From assembly GCA_004151065.3 (NCBI GenBank), contig NWUY0300000388.1, positions 5,264 to 16,776 of the forward strand: DNA of 11,513 nucleotides. The letters are read 5' to 3'. The translations under genes were made by a program, and so were the position numbers. Source of the stretch: Larix sibirica (taxonomy: Eukaryota > Streptophyta > Pinopsida > Pinales > Pinaceae). Positions 1 to 8,790 of the stretch are shown here, piece after piece. Under the pieces are notes generated by a model, which was not told the origin of the DNA, ran no database searches, and saw nothing but the letters and a program-made list of their open reading frames with translations. The stretch's first letter is position 1; each line of letters begins with the position of its first letter.

Positions 1-141
1 ATTGCAAGGAATGGAAGTAAGGCATACAAATTGAATCTTCCTCCATATTCATGTGTACATTTGGTCTTCCATGATTTCTTCTTGAAGAAGGTAATTATTG
101 AGTATAGCTTGATTCATGCTTTTTTTTCCAATGCCTTATAA
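1..141 (+). pseudogene. Ty3/gypsy retrotransposon polyprotein, C-terminal end of integrase (partial)
   Basis: Frame 1 is open from the first base to a TAA at 139-141, giving 46 codons. It contains GSKAYKLNLPP followed by VHLVFHDFFLKK, which matches the conserved end of the plant Ty3/gypsy integrase, where a G-x-x-A-Y-x-L-x-L-P-P segment is followed by H-x-V-F-H-x-S-x-L-K-K. This region lies after the catalytic core and helps bind DNA or chromatin during integration of the element. The usual HVS is HDF here, and the frame then runs into a short unrelated tail before the stop. The rest of the polyprotein lies left of the window. I could not identify a polypurine tract or 3' LTR to the right, so whether this is a full element or an isolated fragment cannot be judged. 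It is classed as a pseudogene because it is incomplete and appears decayed. Confidence 0.75.
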
Positions 142-931
142 AGAAAGGAATATCATCATAAAACCTAAAACTATCATTGGAACACAAATCAAATAACTAA
201 AAAATCATACAATGATTGAGTACCTCATCAACTAGAAGAACTTTTTTTCTCCAAAGGAAAAAACCCTTTTTCTTGCTATTCCATAGAATCAAAGAAAATG
301 AAAAAAATGCATCCATTGAAACTACTATCAGTAGTAGTAACACATGCATCCTCCAAAATTGTCAAAAGGACACAACAAAAAGACATAAACAGTTCTAACT
401 TAACAAACAGTTAAGTTGAGATACAATAAAGCAAAAACATATCATCAACCAATAATTTCCATCTAGACATCAGACTCCACTACAACAAATCAAAAAGAGA
501 TCCACTACATTGGCCTAACTATCAAAATAGATGAAATAAACCAACCAAATACCGATTCATGAAATCAGTACAACATATCCTTCAAATAATACATAATATT
601 CAATGATCTCTTCAAAATATAAGGTACCATCTAGGATATCCATTGCTATCTTTGAATGAAAACCAACTTCTTTGTTAAAGATCCTGTAAATATGAGAAAG
701 AGAAATCTCTGAAAAATTTGGCATTAGACATTGAATTCTCTAGCACCAATGAGCTAGCTAGAAAACATGTAAGTTATATAGACCTTTATCTCAATTGATG
801 ATAACATATGAATCCCCATATACCTAAAGAGAGTCAATACCATTAATAGCAGCAAGGTGTAGCAACCCCCATAGAGAAACCAACACCGATTTTTTATTGC
901 TACCATGACCACACCCCATCCAAANTGGGGA
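142..931. other. Anonymous A/T-rich DNA, no gene seen
   Basis: About 790 bases follow the gypsy fragment. The longest open frame (216-398, plus) is lysine-rich low-complexity translation with no recognisable domain. If the gypsy element is intact to the left, part of this should be its 3' untranslated region and LTR, but no LTR boundary or matching copy is visible in the window. There is one N at 925. Confidence 0.6.
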
Positions 932-1020
932 TTTCTTTTTTCATCCCCACCCTTGTTCCCCCATCACCCTCCCAACATTATGGGAGGAACAAGGATGGGG
1001 ATGAAAAAAAAACAAAGAAA
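932..1020. repeat. Imperfect inverted repeat with an inner hairpin
   Basis: The left arm (932-961) is a T-rich run followed by CATCCCCACCCTTGTTCC. The right arm (986-1020) is GGAACAAGGATGGGGATG followed by an A-rich run, the near-exact reverse complement with one C/T difference in the core plus length differences in the T/A run. Between the arms is a perfect 7-bp inner hairpin, CCTCCCA (968-974) with TGGGAGG (981-987) around a 6-base loop. The arms are far more GC-rich than the surroundings. It could be a short foldback element or a fragment of a MITE. No target duplication was identified. Confidence 0.8.
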
Positions 1021-1040
1021 TGGTGCTACTAGGAGCACCA
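1021..1040. repeat. Perfect 7-bp inverted repeat
   Basis: TGGTGCT (1021-1027) and AGCACCA (1034-1040) pair around the 6-base loop ACTAGG, directly abutting the larger foldback. A similar phrase, ACTAGTAGCACTGCTTTTTG, occurs near 1112-1131, so this may be an end motif of a small decayed element. No function is claimed. Confidence 0.7.
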
Positions 1041-2353
1041 CTTTTCGATTCAGTTTTTGTTAGCAATATTATTCTTGCAAAAGGTTGTACTTATATTAAA
1101 AAAAAGTTGTTACTAGTAGCACTGCTTTTTGAAACATGAGTAAAAACAACCACTAAATGCAACCTCTAAAAAATAAGAAGTTTGGAGAGTTGTAACTATA
1201 TTAAAATTAACACTTCAAATTTGTATATTCATAAACTAAAAAGCAATGAAAATGTTTGAACATCATAGATTTTGTGTTTGATGAGTAAACACAGATGTGA
1301 AATTTCATTGAAGAATATGCTTTAATAATGACATACTCCCTCACTTTGGTTCTCACTTTGGTTTGAACATTAATAATGGTATCCATGTCATGCCTTATAA
1401 GCCTCTCTAATTTTTTGTTGTTCAATATGACATTCTACAAACTTGTATTATTTAAAACATATTATTAAAGAATATTATTGATACGTTGAGTCGATAGAAT
1501 GGAACAAAAGAAATGTATCTAATGATTCAACTTAGTTATGCTTATAAATTCAAGTATTTTATGTTTAGTAACTAATAAAAACCTAACAACGTGTGCATTT
1601 GTCTCTTTTTCTTAATCTATATTGTTAGTGAAAATAGTGATCATCAAACTAGGAGTCATAGTTCCACTAAGCTACATGATTATTGTAACACCCATATAAT
1701 CAATTTCACTTGTCACAAAGTAATCTCCCTCTTAAAAAAATGATCAAAGTTTTGCCATAAAAAAATATCATCCATACCATTAACGTTCCACATCACTTTA
1801 AAAAATCCTCCATTTCACACATTTTTACCTTTATCCATACACCCCTCCATAAATTTCTTACAACTTCCCCCACATTCCACAATATTTATCATCTTCTCTA
1901 CTTGATAATTGAAAGTTGACTTCACAATTAAAAAAAAATTAACACCACTTAAAGTTGTAGGGTGTTATTATATACTATAAAGGCATGTTCTCTTGAAAAT
2001 ATTTAAAAGTTAGTCAAAATTAATCACACTCCTCACGCAATGTGAGTGTTTTTTAATGAAACATAAATTATGTTATAAAAATATATTATATTATTTAATT
2101 ATAAATAAATAATAAATGTTTTAAAAGGATACTTCGGATCGAAGTAAACTACTTAGCATATAAAGTTATGAGTTTCAATTTTATAAAGCAAAGTCTACAT
2201 TAAAGACACTCTTGTAACTGTGGCAAAGAATAAAAAATATATAGCATGTATGTGACAAGCCAAAAGAGTACATGCACGTTCTTAAATAAAGAAATAATAA
2301 ATTTTTTAAGAGAGATCATTGAGCAGCATAAGTTTCTTCTTTTTGCTTTGCAT
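1041..2353. other. Anonymous A/T-rich DNA, no gene seen
   Basis: No open frame here has recognisable protein similarity. The 72-codon minus-strand frame at 1207-1425 looks like a chance frame. A pyrimidine- and C-rich stretch on the plus strand (about 1790-1905) contrasts with the A/T-rich flanks but carries no motif I recognise. Confidence 0.55.
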
Positions 2354-2430
2354 ATTCAAAATGAGTAAGTGTACAGTGAAAGTGTGTAAGTCAAGTGTAT
2401 AGTGAAAGTGTCAAGTGTTTATTCAAAATG
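2354..2430 (+). repeat. Short direct-repeat cluster
   Basis: The 19-base unit AAGTGTACAGTGAAAGTGT (2367-2385) recurs at 2393-2411 with one difference, an offset of 26 bases, and a partial third copy begins at 2412. The cluster is bracketed by two copies of ATTCAAAATG (2354-2363 and 2421-2430). This looks like slippage or small tandem duplication. Confidence 0.75.
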
Positions 2431-2890
2431 TCTATATCCAAAATTTAAATTAATAAAAAATATTAGTATAATAATAATAATAATTTATTTTTAAAGTTAT
2501 TATGATTTTAAATAAAATGATAAAATAAATTATTATAATAAAAATAAATTATTTTTAAAATTATATGGTTTAGTAAATAATATTTTTTTCTTATGAAATA
2601 AGGGATTTTTTTTAAACTATTTAATTATTAAAGTCTATTAAAATATACATATCCTATTCCTCAATGTATTTAAGCATATAACTTTGTAAAAAAATTAATA
2701 CTCTTAATCATTAGACTCACTCAAATTATCTAACTATAAAAACCTTAATTTTATTAATTACATCTCATTATATAAATATAATTTTTATATATAATCTCCT
2801 TCTTTAAATGACCCTTTACATAAACAAATATATATATATAACTTTCTTATATAGTCTCTTTTTTAAGTAACTCTCATAAAGACAAGCAAT
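2431..2890. other. Very AT-rich tract with simple repeats
   Basis: This stretch is almost entirely A and T. It includes an (ATA)n run near 2468-2483 and a (TA)n run near 2828-2840. No gene is present. Such tracts can be matrix-attachment-like or simply decayed transposon DNA; nothing here distinguishes the two. Confidence 0.6.
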
Positions 2891-3673
2891 GTGAATTTTT
2901 CTAAATTATAAATCATGGTCTTGTAGTGGCCTCTCACAAAAAGGTAAAGTCACCTTCAATTGTAAAAAGAAATTTAAAAACCTTTTTATTTGAAAGACTC
3001 AAAGTTGGATGATGAACATTGGGTAGATCCAATTAACATTTCCTAAGACTTTGTACTTGCTCTTTTAGTGATTGTAACTACTCTAATTCTTCACATTAGT
3101 GGAGAAGCCATCATGACTACTTTATTTGAAGATGTAACTCTCCTTTTATTGAATAATCCATTTACAATGGGGAATAGAAGATATGTATTGGATTTTTTAT
3201 ATTAAGAATAGAGTTAAGTCCATTGTCTTCCACAAATGCAAAGAAATAAGTATTGATAATACATATACCAATAATTGAAGGTTGGTTGGAATGTAATTAT
3301 GGAAAATTTAGATAAAAAATGACAAAAATGGAAGAGTAAGATCATATATTTCAAATAAATGAAAAGACATGTTCTTAGTTGTAAATGAATAGCTAATTAG
3401 AATTTATAAAAAAAGTTAAAAAATGATTATCACATGCTAACTCTGATGGTATAAGAGCCAAAACTTCAATTTAATATTAATTATGGATATATAATATTTT
3501 TTTGTTGATATGGTTCTTTGTATTTTTATTTACTAAAAACTAAAATCTATGTTTAATCATATTTCTATGTGTCACTATAAAAAAATTGTGATTTACATTC
3601 TTGTTATTACTTTTTTCTTCACCGTACGGAATTGTGTTGTGTCTAATGACTTGTGGTTTAATAATTGAAATAG
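2891..3673. other. Anonymous DNA left of the SINE-like element
   Basis: No open frame with recognisable coding content was found on either strand. The only feature of note is at the right edge: ATAATTGAAATAG (3661-3673), which resembles the sequence after the poly-A tail of the adjacent SINE-like element and may be its target-site duplication. Confidence 0.5.
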
Positions 3674-4133
3674 AGCATGATTATAATAATGTGTTAGGTT
3701 TGTCTCCAAGGATGTAGATCAATTGCTAACTGCAAGTTGTAAAGACTACAGAGGTAATAGGTTCAAACATCGATTTATGTGTGGTCCATGGTTAGGGGCT
3801 CAATGGGTTTACAAGAAGGTTATAATGGTAGTGGACGAGATTCATCCCCGTATCACGTGAGCACAATATTGTCCCAACTCCGCTATAATCATCCAAAATT
3901 TTAAGCCCGCAGGGGTGTAGCTTGATTGACAATTCACTTGAAAATGAGATGTTATGTTGTAATAGAGGTCACCAATTCAGAACACCCCAACTTACCAATG
4001 CCCCATGCTTTCAGGTTGTGTGGGTGCACCTAGGGGTATAGTGATAGCAGACAGGATTGAGCCCCTGGACGTCATGCCACACAAGTACCAACACCACCCG
4101 AGTCGCTGATTACCCTAGTACAAAAAAAGAAAA
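3674..4133 (+). mobile_element. SINE-like element with two tRNA-like heads and poly-A tail
   Basis: Two consecutive segments resemble tRNA-derived RNA polymerase III promoters. The first has a box A-like TAGATCAATTGC (3715-3726) and a box B-like GGTTCAAACAT (3760-3770). The second has a box A-like TAGCTTGATTGA (3918-3929) and a degraded box B region around 3967-3987 (AATTCAGAACACC). The body is much more GC-rich than its flanks and ends in an A-rich tail at 4120-4134. Flanking ATAATTGAAATAG (3661-3673) and ATAATTACAATAG (4134-4146) match at 11 of 13 positions and could be a decayed target-site duplication. SINEs encode no protein and depend on LINE machinery. A dimeric tRNA-SINE is my best reading; two nested monomers or chance box matches remain possible. 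Confidence 0.5.
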
Positions 4134-4146
4134 ATAATTACAATAG

Positions 4147-4463
4147 TTATAAATTTTGAAGGAAAAGAGACAAAANTAACAGACTGGAGACTTTTGCATG
4201 TTGGCATATTGCATAATCTTTTGAAGTTTCAAGTATGGTATAGAGATGTTAAAAGGATTTTTGTGTCATAATAGGTTTAGGTGTCTTACTTCTGTAACAA
4301 ATTTGGAAGACAAAGAAAAGATGTGGCAATCAGATGTTTCCATACCTGTGCTCAACATTTTCTTCAAGTCAACGATTCTATTGTTCATTGCCAATGTAAA
4401 AAGTCCTTGGAAGCAAGTTTGCGAAGATTGAAAATTGTTGATGAAACGGACTTTGAGTATTCT
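4147..4463. other. Spacer and read-through tail below the RPA-like pseudogene
   Basis: On the minus strand the reading frame of the last RPA-like exon stays open after its TGA (4464-4466) for another 65 codons, to a TGA at 4266-4268. That tail has no motif I recognise, so it may be real C-terminal coding beyond a premature stop or a chance frame. The two plus-strand frames here (4246-4431, 4281-4502) are shadows. There is one N at 4155. No Helitron 3' hairpin or CTRR end was found on the minus strand. Confidence 0.45.
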
Positions 4464-6354
4464 TCATATGAGACTTTTGCAATAGGGGCAACATTCTTTT
4501 AATTCTGCCCCACGCAGTGTGCATTCGATTATACCGTCCTCTGTCTCCAATTTGCAAAGCAAATTATGTTCATACATTTTCTCTGTTTGGTGGTCACAAA
4601 ATGCACAGGCAGTAGCATTTTGAACCATTGCCAGTTAGCAATGATTACAAATGCATAAAAAGGGAGGTGCAAACGCATTTCTGATTTCCAGGGTTCCATA
4701 TATCTACAACATTTGCAAAATGATAAAACAAATTATCAGAATAAATGTGAACCATGAATACAATTCAAAAAAAGACAATGTAGAAGCATTTTCCATGTTC
4801 AAAAGAATTGGCACAACTTAAAGTTTTTTTTCTCTATGTTTTTATCATGTCTATTGAAAACAATTGCAAGGAGCAGGAATTGAAACAATGACACTTGAAA
4901 CAATTTAATGTTGCAAAGATATGTAGTTAGTTGATTTGAAACTATGAATTGGATTATGTAGCAATTTTATTATGGCTGGATTAAAATTTGCATTTGTGTG
5001 TGCATGTGCATCTTCAAATACATGGTAATTGAGGAATTGCATAACTAATTTGATGTATTTAATGAAAAGAGTGCAATTTGATATCAAATTCTAGAGACTG
5101 GGGCAATACTACTATTTCACCTGTGTTTTTGCTTCAACTATTAGAAGCAGGTTGTGAATCGCGTAGTCATCATTTAATGGGTCAATAAATGTGGACTGTG
5201 TGGTTTTGATGACATGGGTTCCTTTAGCACTAGGCCTGACAATGTTTTTAAACAGGTAAAAGGGTGCCTCATCAATTACAAGTTCCTGGTGTATTCAATA
5301 GAAAAAGTTTGTGTAGGTTTCATTTACCTACAATTGGCAAAGCAATAGTAAACAATAGTCAGTTGCAAAGGCGAAATGTAGGTGAGCATAGACATAAATT
5401 TTGGTGTTTTTCTTTTTTTTACAGGGAAAAAAAAAGAAGAAGAAGAGAAAATGAGAAAAAAAAAATACAAATTGCAAAACAATGTCTTGGAAAGAGTTAA
5501 AGTGAAGTTTACAGTTGCATAATCATTTGTTGTTTCACCGTCCCTGATATAAAAGTCCAACTGCTTGTTGTTGTATTGGCATCCTACAACAATTGCTACA
5601 ACTGGGCCAACAACATATCCCTCGCCTGATGACACAAGCTCATCAATTTTCATGTCTGGTGGAAGCGACCGTATTTTGCAAACTTGCTCTATTTGTTCTC
5701 CTACAGTGCTTGGTAATATCGTTATTGATGATATTGCATCGCCGTGGTCATACTGCCCTTTTTTTAAGCTCAAATCCAGTAAGCATGATACTTTTTCTGG
5801 GCAATAAAAAAGTATTGAAGCGATTGATTAAGTTGTCGTTTATAGTACTTGTAATGGTCATTAATCCATGCCTATCCACCTTGTCTGTGTGCAATATCTT
5901 TGTCTTCCCAGGGGAGTTTTGGCTCTAATTTTGTGCAGGTCCATAGATCACCAAAATGTCTCCTTCAAAGACATTGTTATGCGCTTGAGTGCAAATTTGT
6001 ATAATAGTAGATGGCTCTATCGTTGTCTTTTTTAACCTGCATATGCAATAGAACAACAACAAGCAACACTAAGACAAATGAACATTCAGTGACAGTGGCT
6101 TTGACAATAACAAGTTGTCGAGATGGCAAAATCATGTTGCAGATTGTTTTTTCCAGTATTGTTTGCAATTTGCTAAAGACTGTTTGTAAATGTAAGAAAA
6201 AAAACAACCTCTTTGGGTTGGTAGATGTTGGAATTGCAATTATTGTTGAATTTGTTTCCAGCATCAATGGCTTTGGACTAGTTTCTGAAGGAAGCACAAA
6301 ATTTCGTGGCGATGGACTGCTGGGCGATGACATTTCAACCAATGTATTTTGCAT
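4464..6354 (-). pseudogene. RPA1-like single-stranded-DNA-binding protein, four-exon pseudogene
   Basis: Proposed exons on the minus strand are 6354-6209, 6036-5513, 5285-5121 and 4703-4464; introns 6208-6037, 5512-5286 and 5120-4704 all start GT and end AG, and phases agree at each junction. Exon 1 encodes a Ser/Pro-rich leader from an ATG. Exon 2 has a DBD-A-like OB fold (GLMTITSTINDNLINRFNTF, FELKK, ITILPSTVGEQIEQV) and the start of a second (KQLDFYIRD). Exon 3 completes the second OB fold (FYLFKNI, then TTQSTFIDP). Exon 4 has a DBD-C-like zinc ribbon, C-x4-C-x10-C-x2-C, ending in CAFCD, followed by an OB strand region (CKLETEDGIIECTLRGAEL). RPA coats ssDNA; in Helitrons it may assist strand displacement. 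Defects: TAG at 5925-5927, TAA at 4635-4637, and a one-base excess in an A7 run (5759-5765). The total is about 355 residues, shorter than cellular RPA70, as in transposon-borne RPAs. The exact ATG and the exon 2 donor are inferred. Confidence 0.75.
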
Positions 6355-6740
6355 TTGGAAGATGGTGCCTTGCCCTGTTTTTTTTTGAAATACTGGATTT
6401 TTTTCGTACTATCTGCATTTGCAATGCACTGTTAAAGAATGGACAGGGTTGCAATACAGGTTTCAGGTTCACAAAGAGTGAAAAAAGAAAAAGCACATTT
6501 CCAATTTACAATGGGGAACAACATGCAACAGGCACAAGCAACTAACATTTTCCTTACTATTGAGCTGAACCATTTAACTTTTCTCAATACTCATTCTAAG
6601 ATAGAACCATTTAACATTTTCCAATTTGGTGGTATATGCATCTTGGTTTGGCTAGCCAACAAAGATTTGGTTTGAATTCCATGGGTGTATAAGGTATGGA
6701 CTATTGACTGGAGATATGTCATAGTACAGGTTCAATATAT
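6355..6740. other. Region upstream of the RPA-like gene, no separate gene seen
   Basis: On the minus strand the frame of exon 1 stays open a little upstream of the ATG at 6354, through a poly-A run, so exon 1 could begin earlier. The TTGCAA-rich composition of the RPA block continues to about 6454 and then stops, which may mark the edge of the element-derived block. The plus-strand frames here have no recognisable content. Confidence 0.4.
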
Positions 6741-6849
6741 TTGAACAAAGGGATGCAAATAATTCTTGTTGAGATTGTCTTTCTGGTTTTTGTTTTTGGA
6801 TATGATCTCACAATAAATTTGTTCACTATGCAAGCTTTGCATTCAGAAC

Positions 6850-6965
6850 ATGTTCCAAAGAGCAGTGTTGTGGATGACATAGATGGAAACAACATCATTC
6901 TTAGCGAACTAGCAGAATTAGAAGAAGAAATTATTTGCATGGAGAATTCCATTATTTTCAGCTAG
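6850..6965 (+). pseudogene. Leucine-zipper-like exon fragment (possible captured plant exon)
   Basis: A plus-strand frame reads HVPKS, then LSELAELEEEIICMENSI, and ends at TAG (6963-6965). A plausible splice acceptor, TTTGCATTCAG, lies just upstream (to 6850). The heptad spacing of Leu/Ile and the acidic run suggest a short coiled coil. The pattern recalls the N-terminal leucine-zipper segment of plant MIP1/DUF547 proteins, where LxEIAxLEEEVxxLE is typical, but coiled coils are easily confused and the fragment is too short to be sure. It lies inside the first copy of a 168-bp tandem duplication, and the second copy repeats the peptide with two of its codons changed. Confidence 0.35.
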
Positions 6966-7217
6966 TTGAAATCATTTTGATCTACTTGATCAAAGCCTTG
7001 TGCTCTTTTGCAAGTTTTTGCATACTTGTGTTATTAAGTCTAGGGCATGGATGGAAACAATATCATTCTTAGAGAACTAGCAGAATTAGAAGAAGAAATT
7101 ATTTGCTTGGAGAATTCCATTGGTTTCAGCTAGTTGAAAGCATTTTGATCTACTTGATCAAAGCCTTGTGCCCTTTTGCAAGTTTTTGCATACTTGTGTT
7201 ATTAAGTCTGGGGCATG
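6882..7217 (+). repeat. 168-bp tandem direct duplication
   Basis: Copy 1 (6882-7049) and copy 2 (7050-7217) align end to end at a constant offset of 168 bases without indels and with only a handful of substitutions, so the duplication is fairly recent. Each copy starts at GATGGAAACAA and ends at AAGTCTRGGGCATG. Both carry the leucine-zipper-like peptide and the same TAG, and two short AT-rich phrases (CTACTTGATCAAAGCCTTGT and TTTTTGCATACTTGTG). The event post-dates the arrival of that fragment. Confidence 0.95.
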
Positions 7218-7339
7218 GGCATTTTTAAAATGTCGGGTTAACTAAATTTGAATCCTTGGCTATTTTAGATGCAGTGGCGGCATGCCAATTGTTAAGTCCA
7301 TAGCTATAATAAAAGAACGCTAGCACAGGTGCAGTATGT

Positions 7340-7724
7340 ATAGATCCTTCCTATCGACATAGAGATATATGTTCTCTGTTTCAAAAACAAGGATAAAGAG
7401 CACATTGCTATAAAGCTCAGGAAATTGTAGAAAGGACATTTCAACAAGAGCATGAATCTTGATGCGAGTGATCTAAAGTGAGTTGTAGAGCTGCAGAAGC
7501 CACGAGGATAAGCGATACGGTTACCAATGTCATTTTCTATGCAACAAGTTGCTATGAAACTGGGCTAATTGCTAGCTCAACATGCAAGAGCTGATCAAAT
7601 ATGGCTGATTGGGATTGCAACATTTGAAACATCTGTGCGTTGTCAAGTATACAATATATCAATGAAGAATGCTTTGGAGCTCTAGCTTCTACCAATTGTT
7701 GGTAAACCAGTTCCAGGGTTGTTT
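7340..7724 (+). pseudogene. SMAX1-like (SMXL) Clp-type protein fragment, pseudogene
   Basis: One continuous plus-strand frame from 7356 to 7724 matches a conserved stretch of plant SMXL proteins, relatives of ClpB/HSP101 that act in the nucleus as repressors targeted in karrikin and strigolactone signalling. Visible landmarks in order are IEIYVLCF and KEHIAIKLRKL, LDASDLK (family: LDLGDLKW, with the Trp codon now TGA), QQVAMKLG*LLAQH, the highly diagnostic IWLIGIATFETSVRCQVYN (family: WLIGTATCETYLRCQVYHP), SMKNALEL and LPIVGKPVPGLF. In-frame stops lie at 7428-7430, 7479-7481, 7509-7511, 7566-7568 and 7683-7685, yet no frameshift is needed, so decay has been by substitution. The fragment covers roughly 120 residues of a protein of about 1,000, without the N-terminal Clp-N repeats or the ATPase domains. 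It runs opposite to the flanking helicase and RPA genes, which suggests capture or insertion. Confidence 0.8.
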
Positions 7725-8221
7725 CTTGTTTCTTTCTTACGCTTTTTAACTTTTGCTGTCATTTTAGTTTTCAGAACATGCATCTTGAAATGCATCAAAT
7801 CTGCCATCATTTTAGATTTGGGAGATCCTAATCAGTATCTTGAGTTTTCTTGTTTTCAAAGGAAGGACACCAAATTCCAAGCATATTGTGGCCTGTTAAA
7901 TTGCTAGCCAAGAAAAATAGAGCTCTTTATGTTGATCTGGTATATTTCTACAAAGACTCCAAATACAATGTAATCAAATATGTGGATTATTTCTCAAAAC
8001 TTGCAAGGATATATGAGTAGCAATTTAAAGGATAAATCCTATATGGAAATCTCATGGTTTGCTTCCAAAATATGGGCCAGCTCAAATACCAAAAATAGAA
8101 GAGAAACATGGTCGAAAGGCGCTAGTGGTTCTAAATATACTTATTTTGTTGCTGGTAATGTTTCATTCACTAGTTCAACTGTGTTGGATAAAAATATTTT
8201 TGGGAATAGTATTCCGGTGTT
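7725..8221 (+). other. Unassigned region downstream of the SMXL fragment
   Basis: The SMXL frame stays open to 7907, but its translation (hydrophobic, Phe/Leu-rich) no longer resembles SMXL and may be intron sequence. A different plus-strand frame (about 7902-8018) reads NRALYVDLVYFYKDSKYN and then VDYFSKLARIYE before a TAG, and a third (7980-8288) is open for 102 codons. None matches a family I recognise. This may be more captured plant gene debris or chance. Confidence 0.35.
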
Positions 8222-8419
8222 AAATCTACTAATAATAGGAAGGGGAGTAGATTCAATTCAAGATCAAAGAGAAATTGTCCACATTTAAGTAGTGAACTCC
8301 GCAAGACGAAGGAGGATTTATCAATGGAACGCACAAAATTCATAATGTGTCACAAAATTCTCAATGAAGATAATAAAATCCTATTGAACTTGAATATAGT
8401 CAAGAGTGCAAATGAATAA
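8198..8419 (+). other. Unassigned open frame with a charged, possibly coiled-coil end
   Basis: After a TAG near 8200, a plus-strand frame is open to the TAA at 8417-8419, about 70 codons with no ATG near its beginning. It is Ser/Arg/Lys-rich at first and then reads SELRKTKEDLSMERTKF with a helical, charged character. An exon of a captured gene is possible; no family is recognised and no function is proposed. Confidence 0.25.
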
Positions 8420-8790
8420 AAAAAAGACTATCCAAGTATGCAGGTCAAGATCCATACAAATTGTATTAAACAGGATTAGTTGTGCATTGATTAATGATCA
8501 AGAAGAGATAACCTGCAAATCTGTTAAGTAGTACAAGGCCATCTATAATATTAGGTTTATATATTGATCAATGATCAGGAGGCCCATTTTCTATGCGAGC
8601 CATACTACTACAGAAGGAAATCACGTTGGCCAATACAAATTAGCCTATGTAATGATTTTGGTATGTTTCTTGTCGAAGGTGTATGCATGATGCCTTGTTG
8701 TGGCATATAATGGCACAATGCAAGTTGTTTGTTGTTAATAACAAATGATTATGGAAATATGACTTCTACGTAAGGCGTCTGTGCAATGAC

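Noticed and set aside
1207-1425. 72-codon minus-strand frame as a small gene
   Set aside because: Low-complexity AT-rich translation without a motif, promoter or splice context.
3711-3780. A tRNA gene at the first box A/box B pair
   Set aside because: The sequence does not form a convincing acceptor stem and anticodon arm, and the downstream body and poly-A tail favour a SINE.
4100-4270. Helitron 3' terminus (hairpin plus CTRR on the minus strand)
   Set aside because: Short CTAG-type words are present but no GC-rich hairpin sits at the required spacing, and this region overlaps the SINE-like tail.
5324-5512. Phe/Ser-rich C-terminal extension of the 149-codon minus frame
   Set aside because: It is translation of the intron after the GTAAAC donor at 5512; the phase-0 continuation is found at 5285.
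5264-5928. Three plus-strand open frames opposite the RPA-like exons
   Set aside because: No domain or plausible composition; they are antisense shadows of the minus-strand coding sequence.
5977-6208. Hydrophobic run (VLVLLVVVLL) suggesting a membrane protein at the end of the 125-codon minus frame
   Set aside because: It lies in a predicted intron (6208-6037) ending in a pyrimidine-rich acceptor; the RPA frame resumes in a different phase after the splice.
6011-6388. 125-codon plus-strand frame
   Set aside because: Antisense shadow of RPA-like exon 1 and intron 1, with no recognisable motif.
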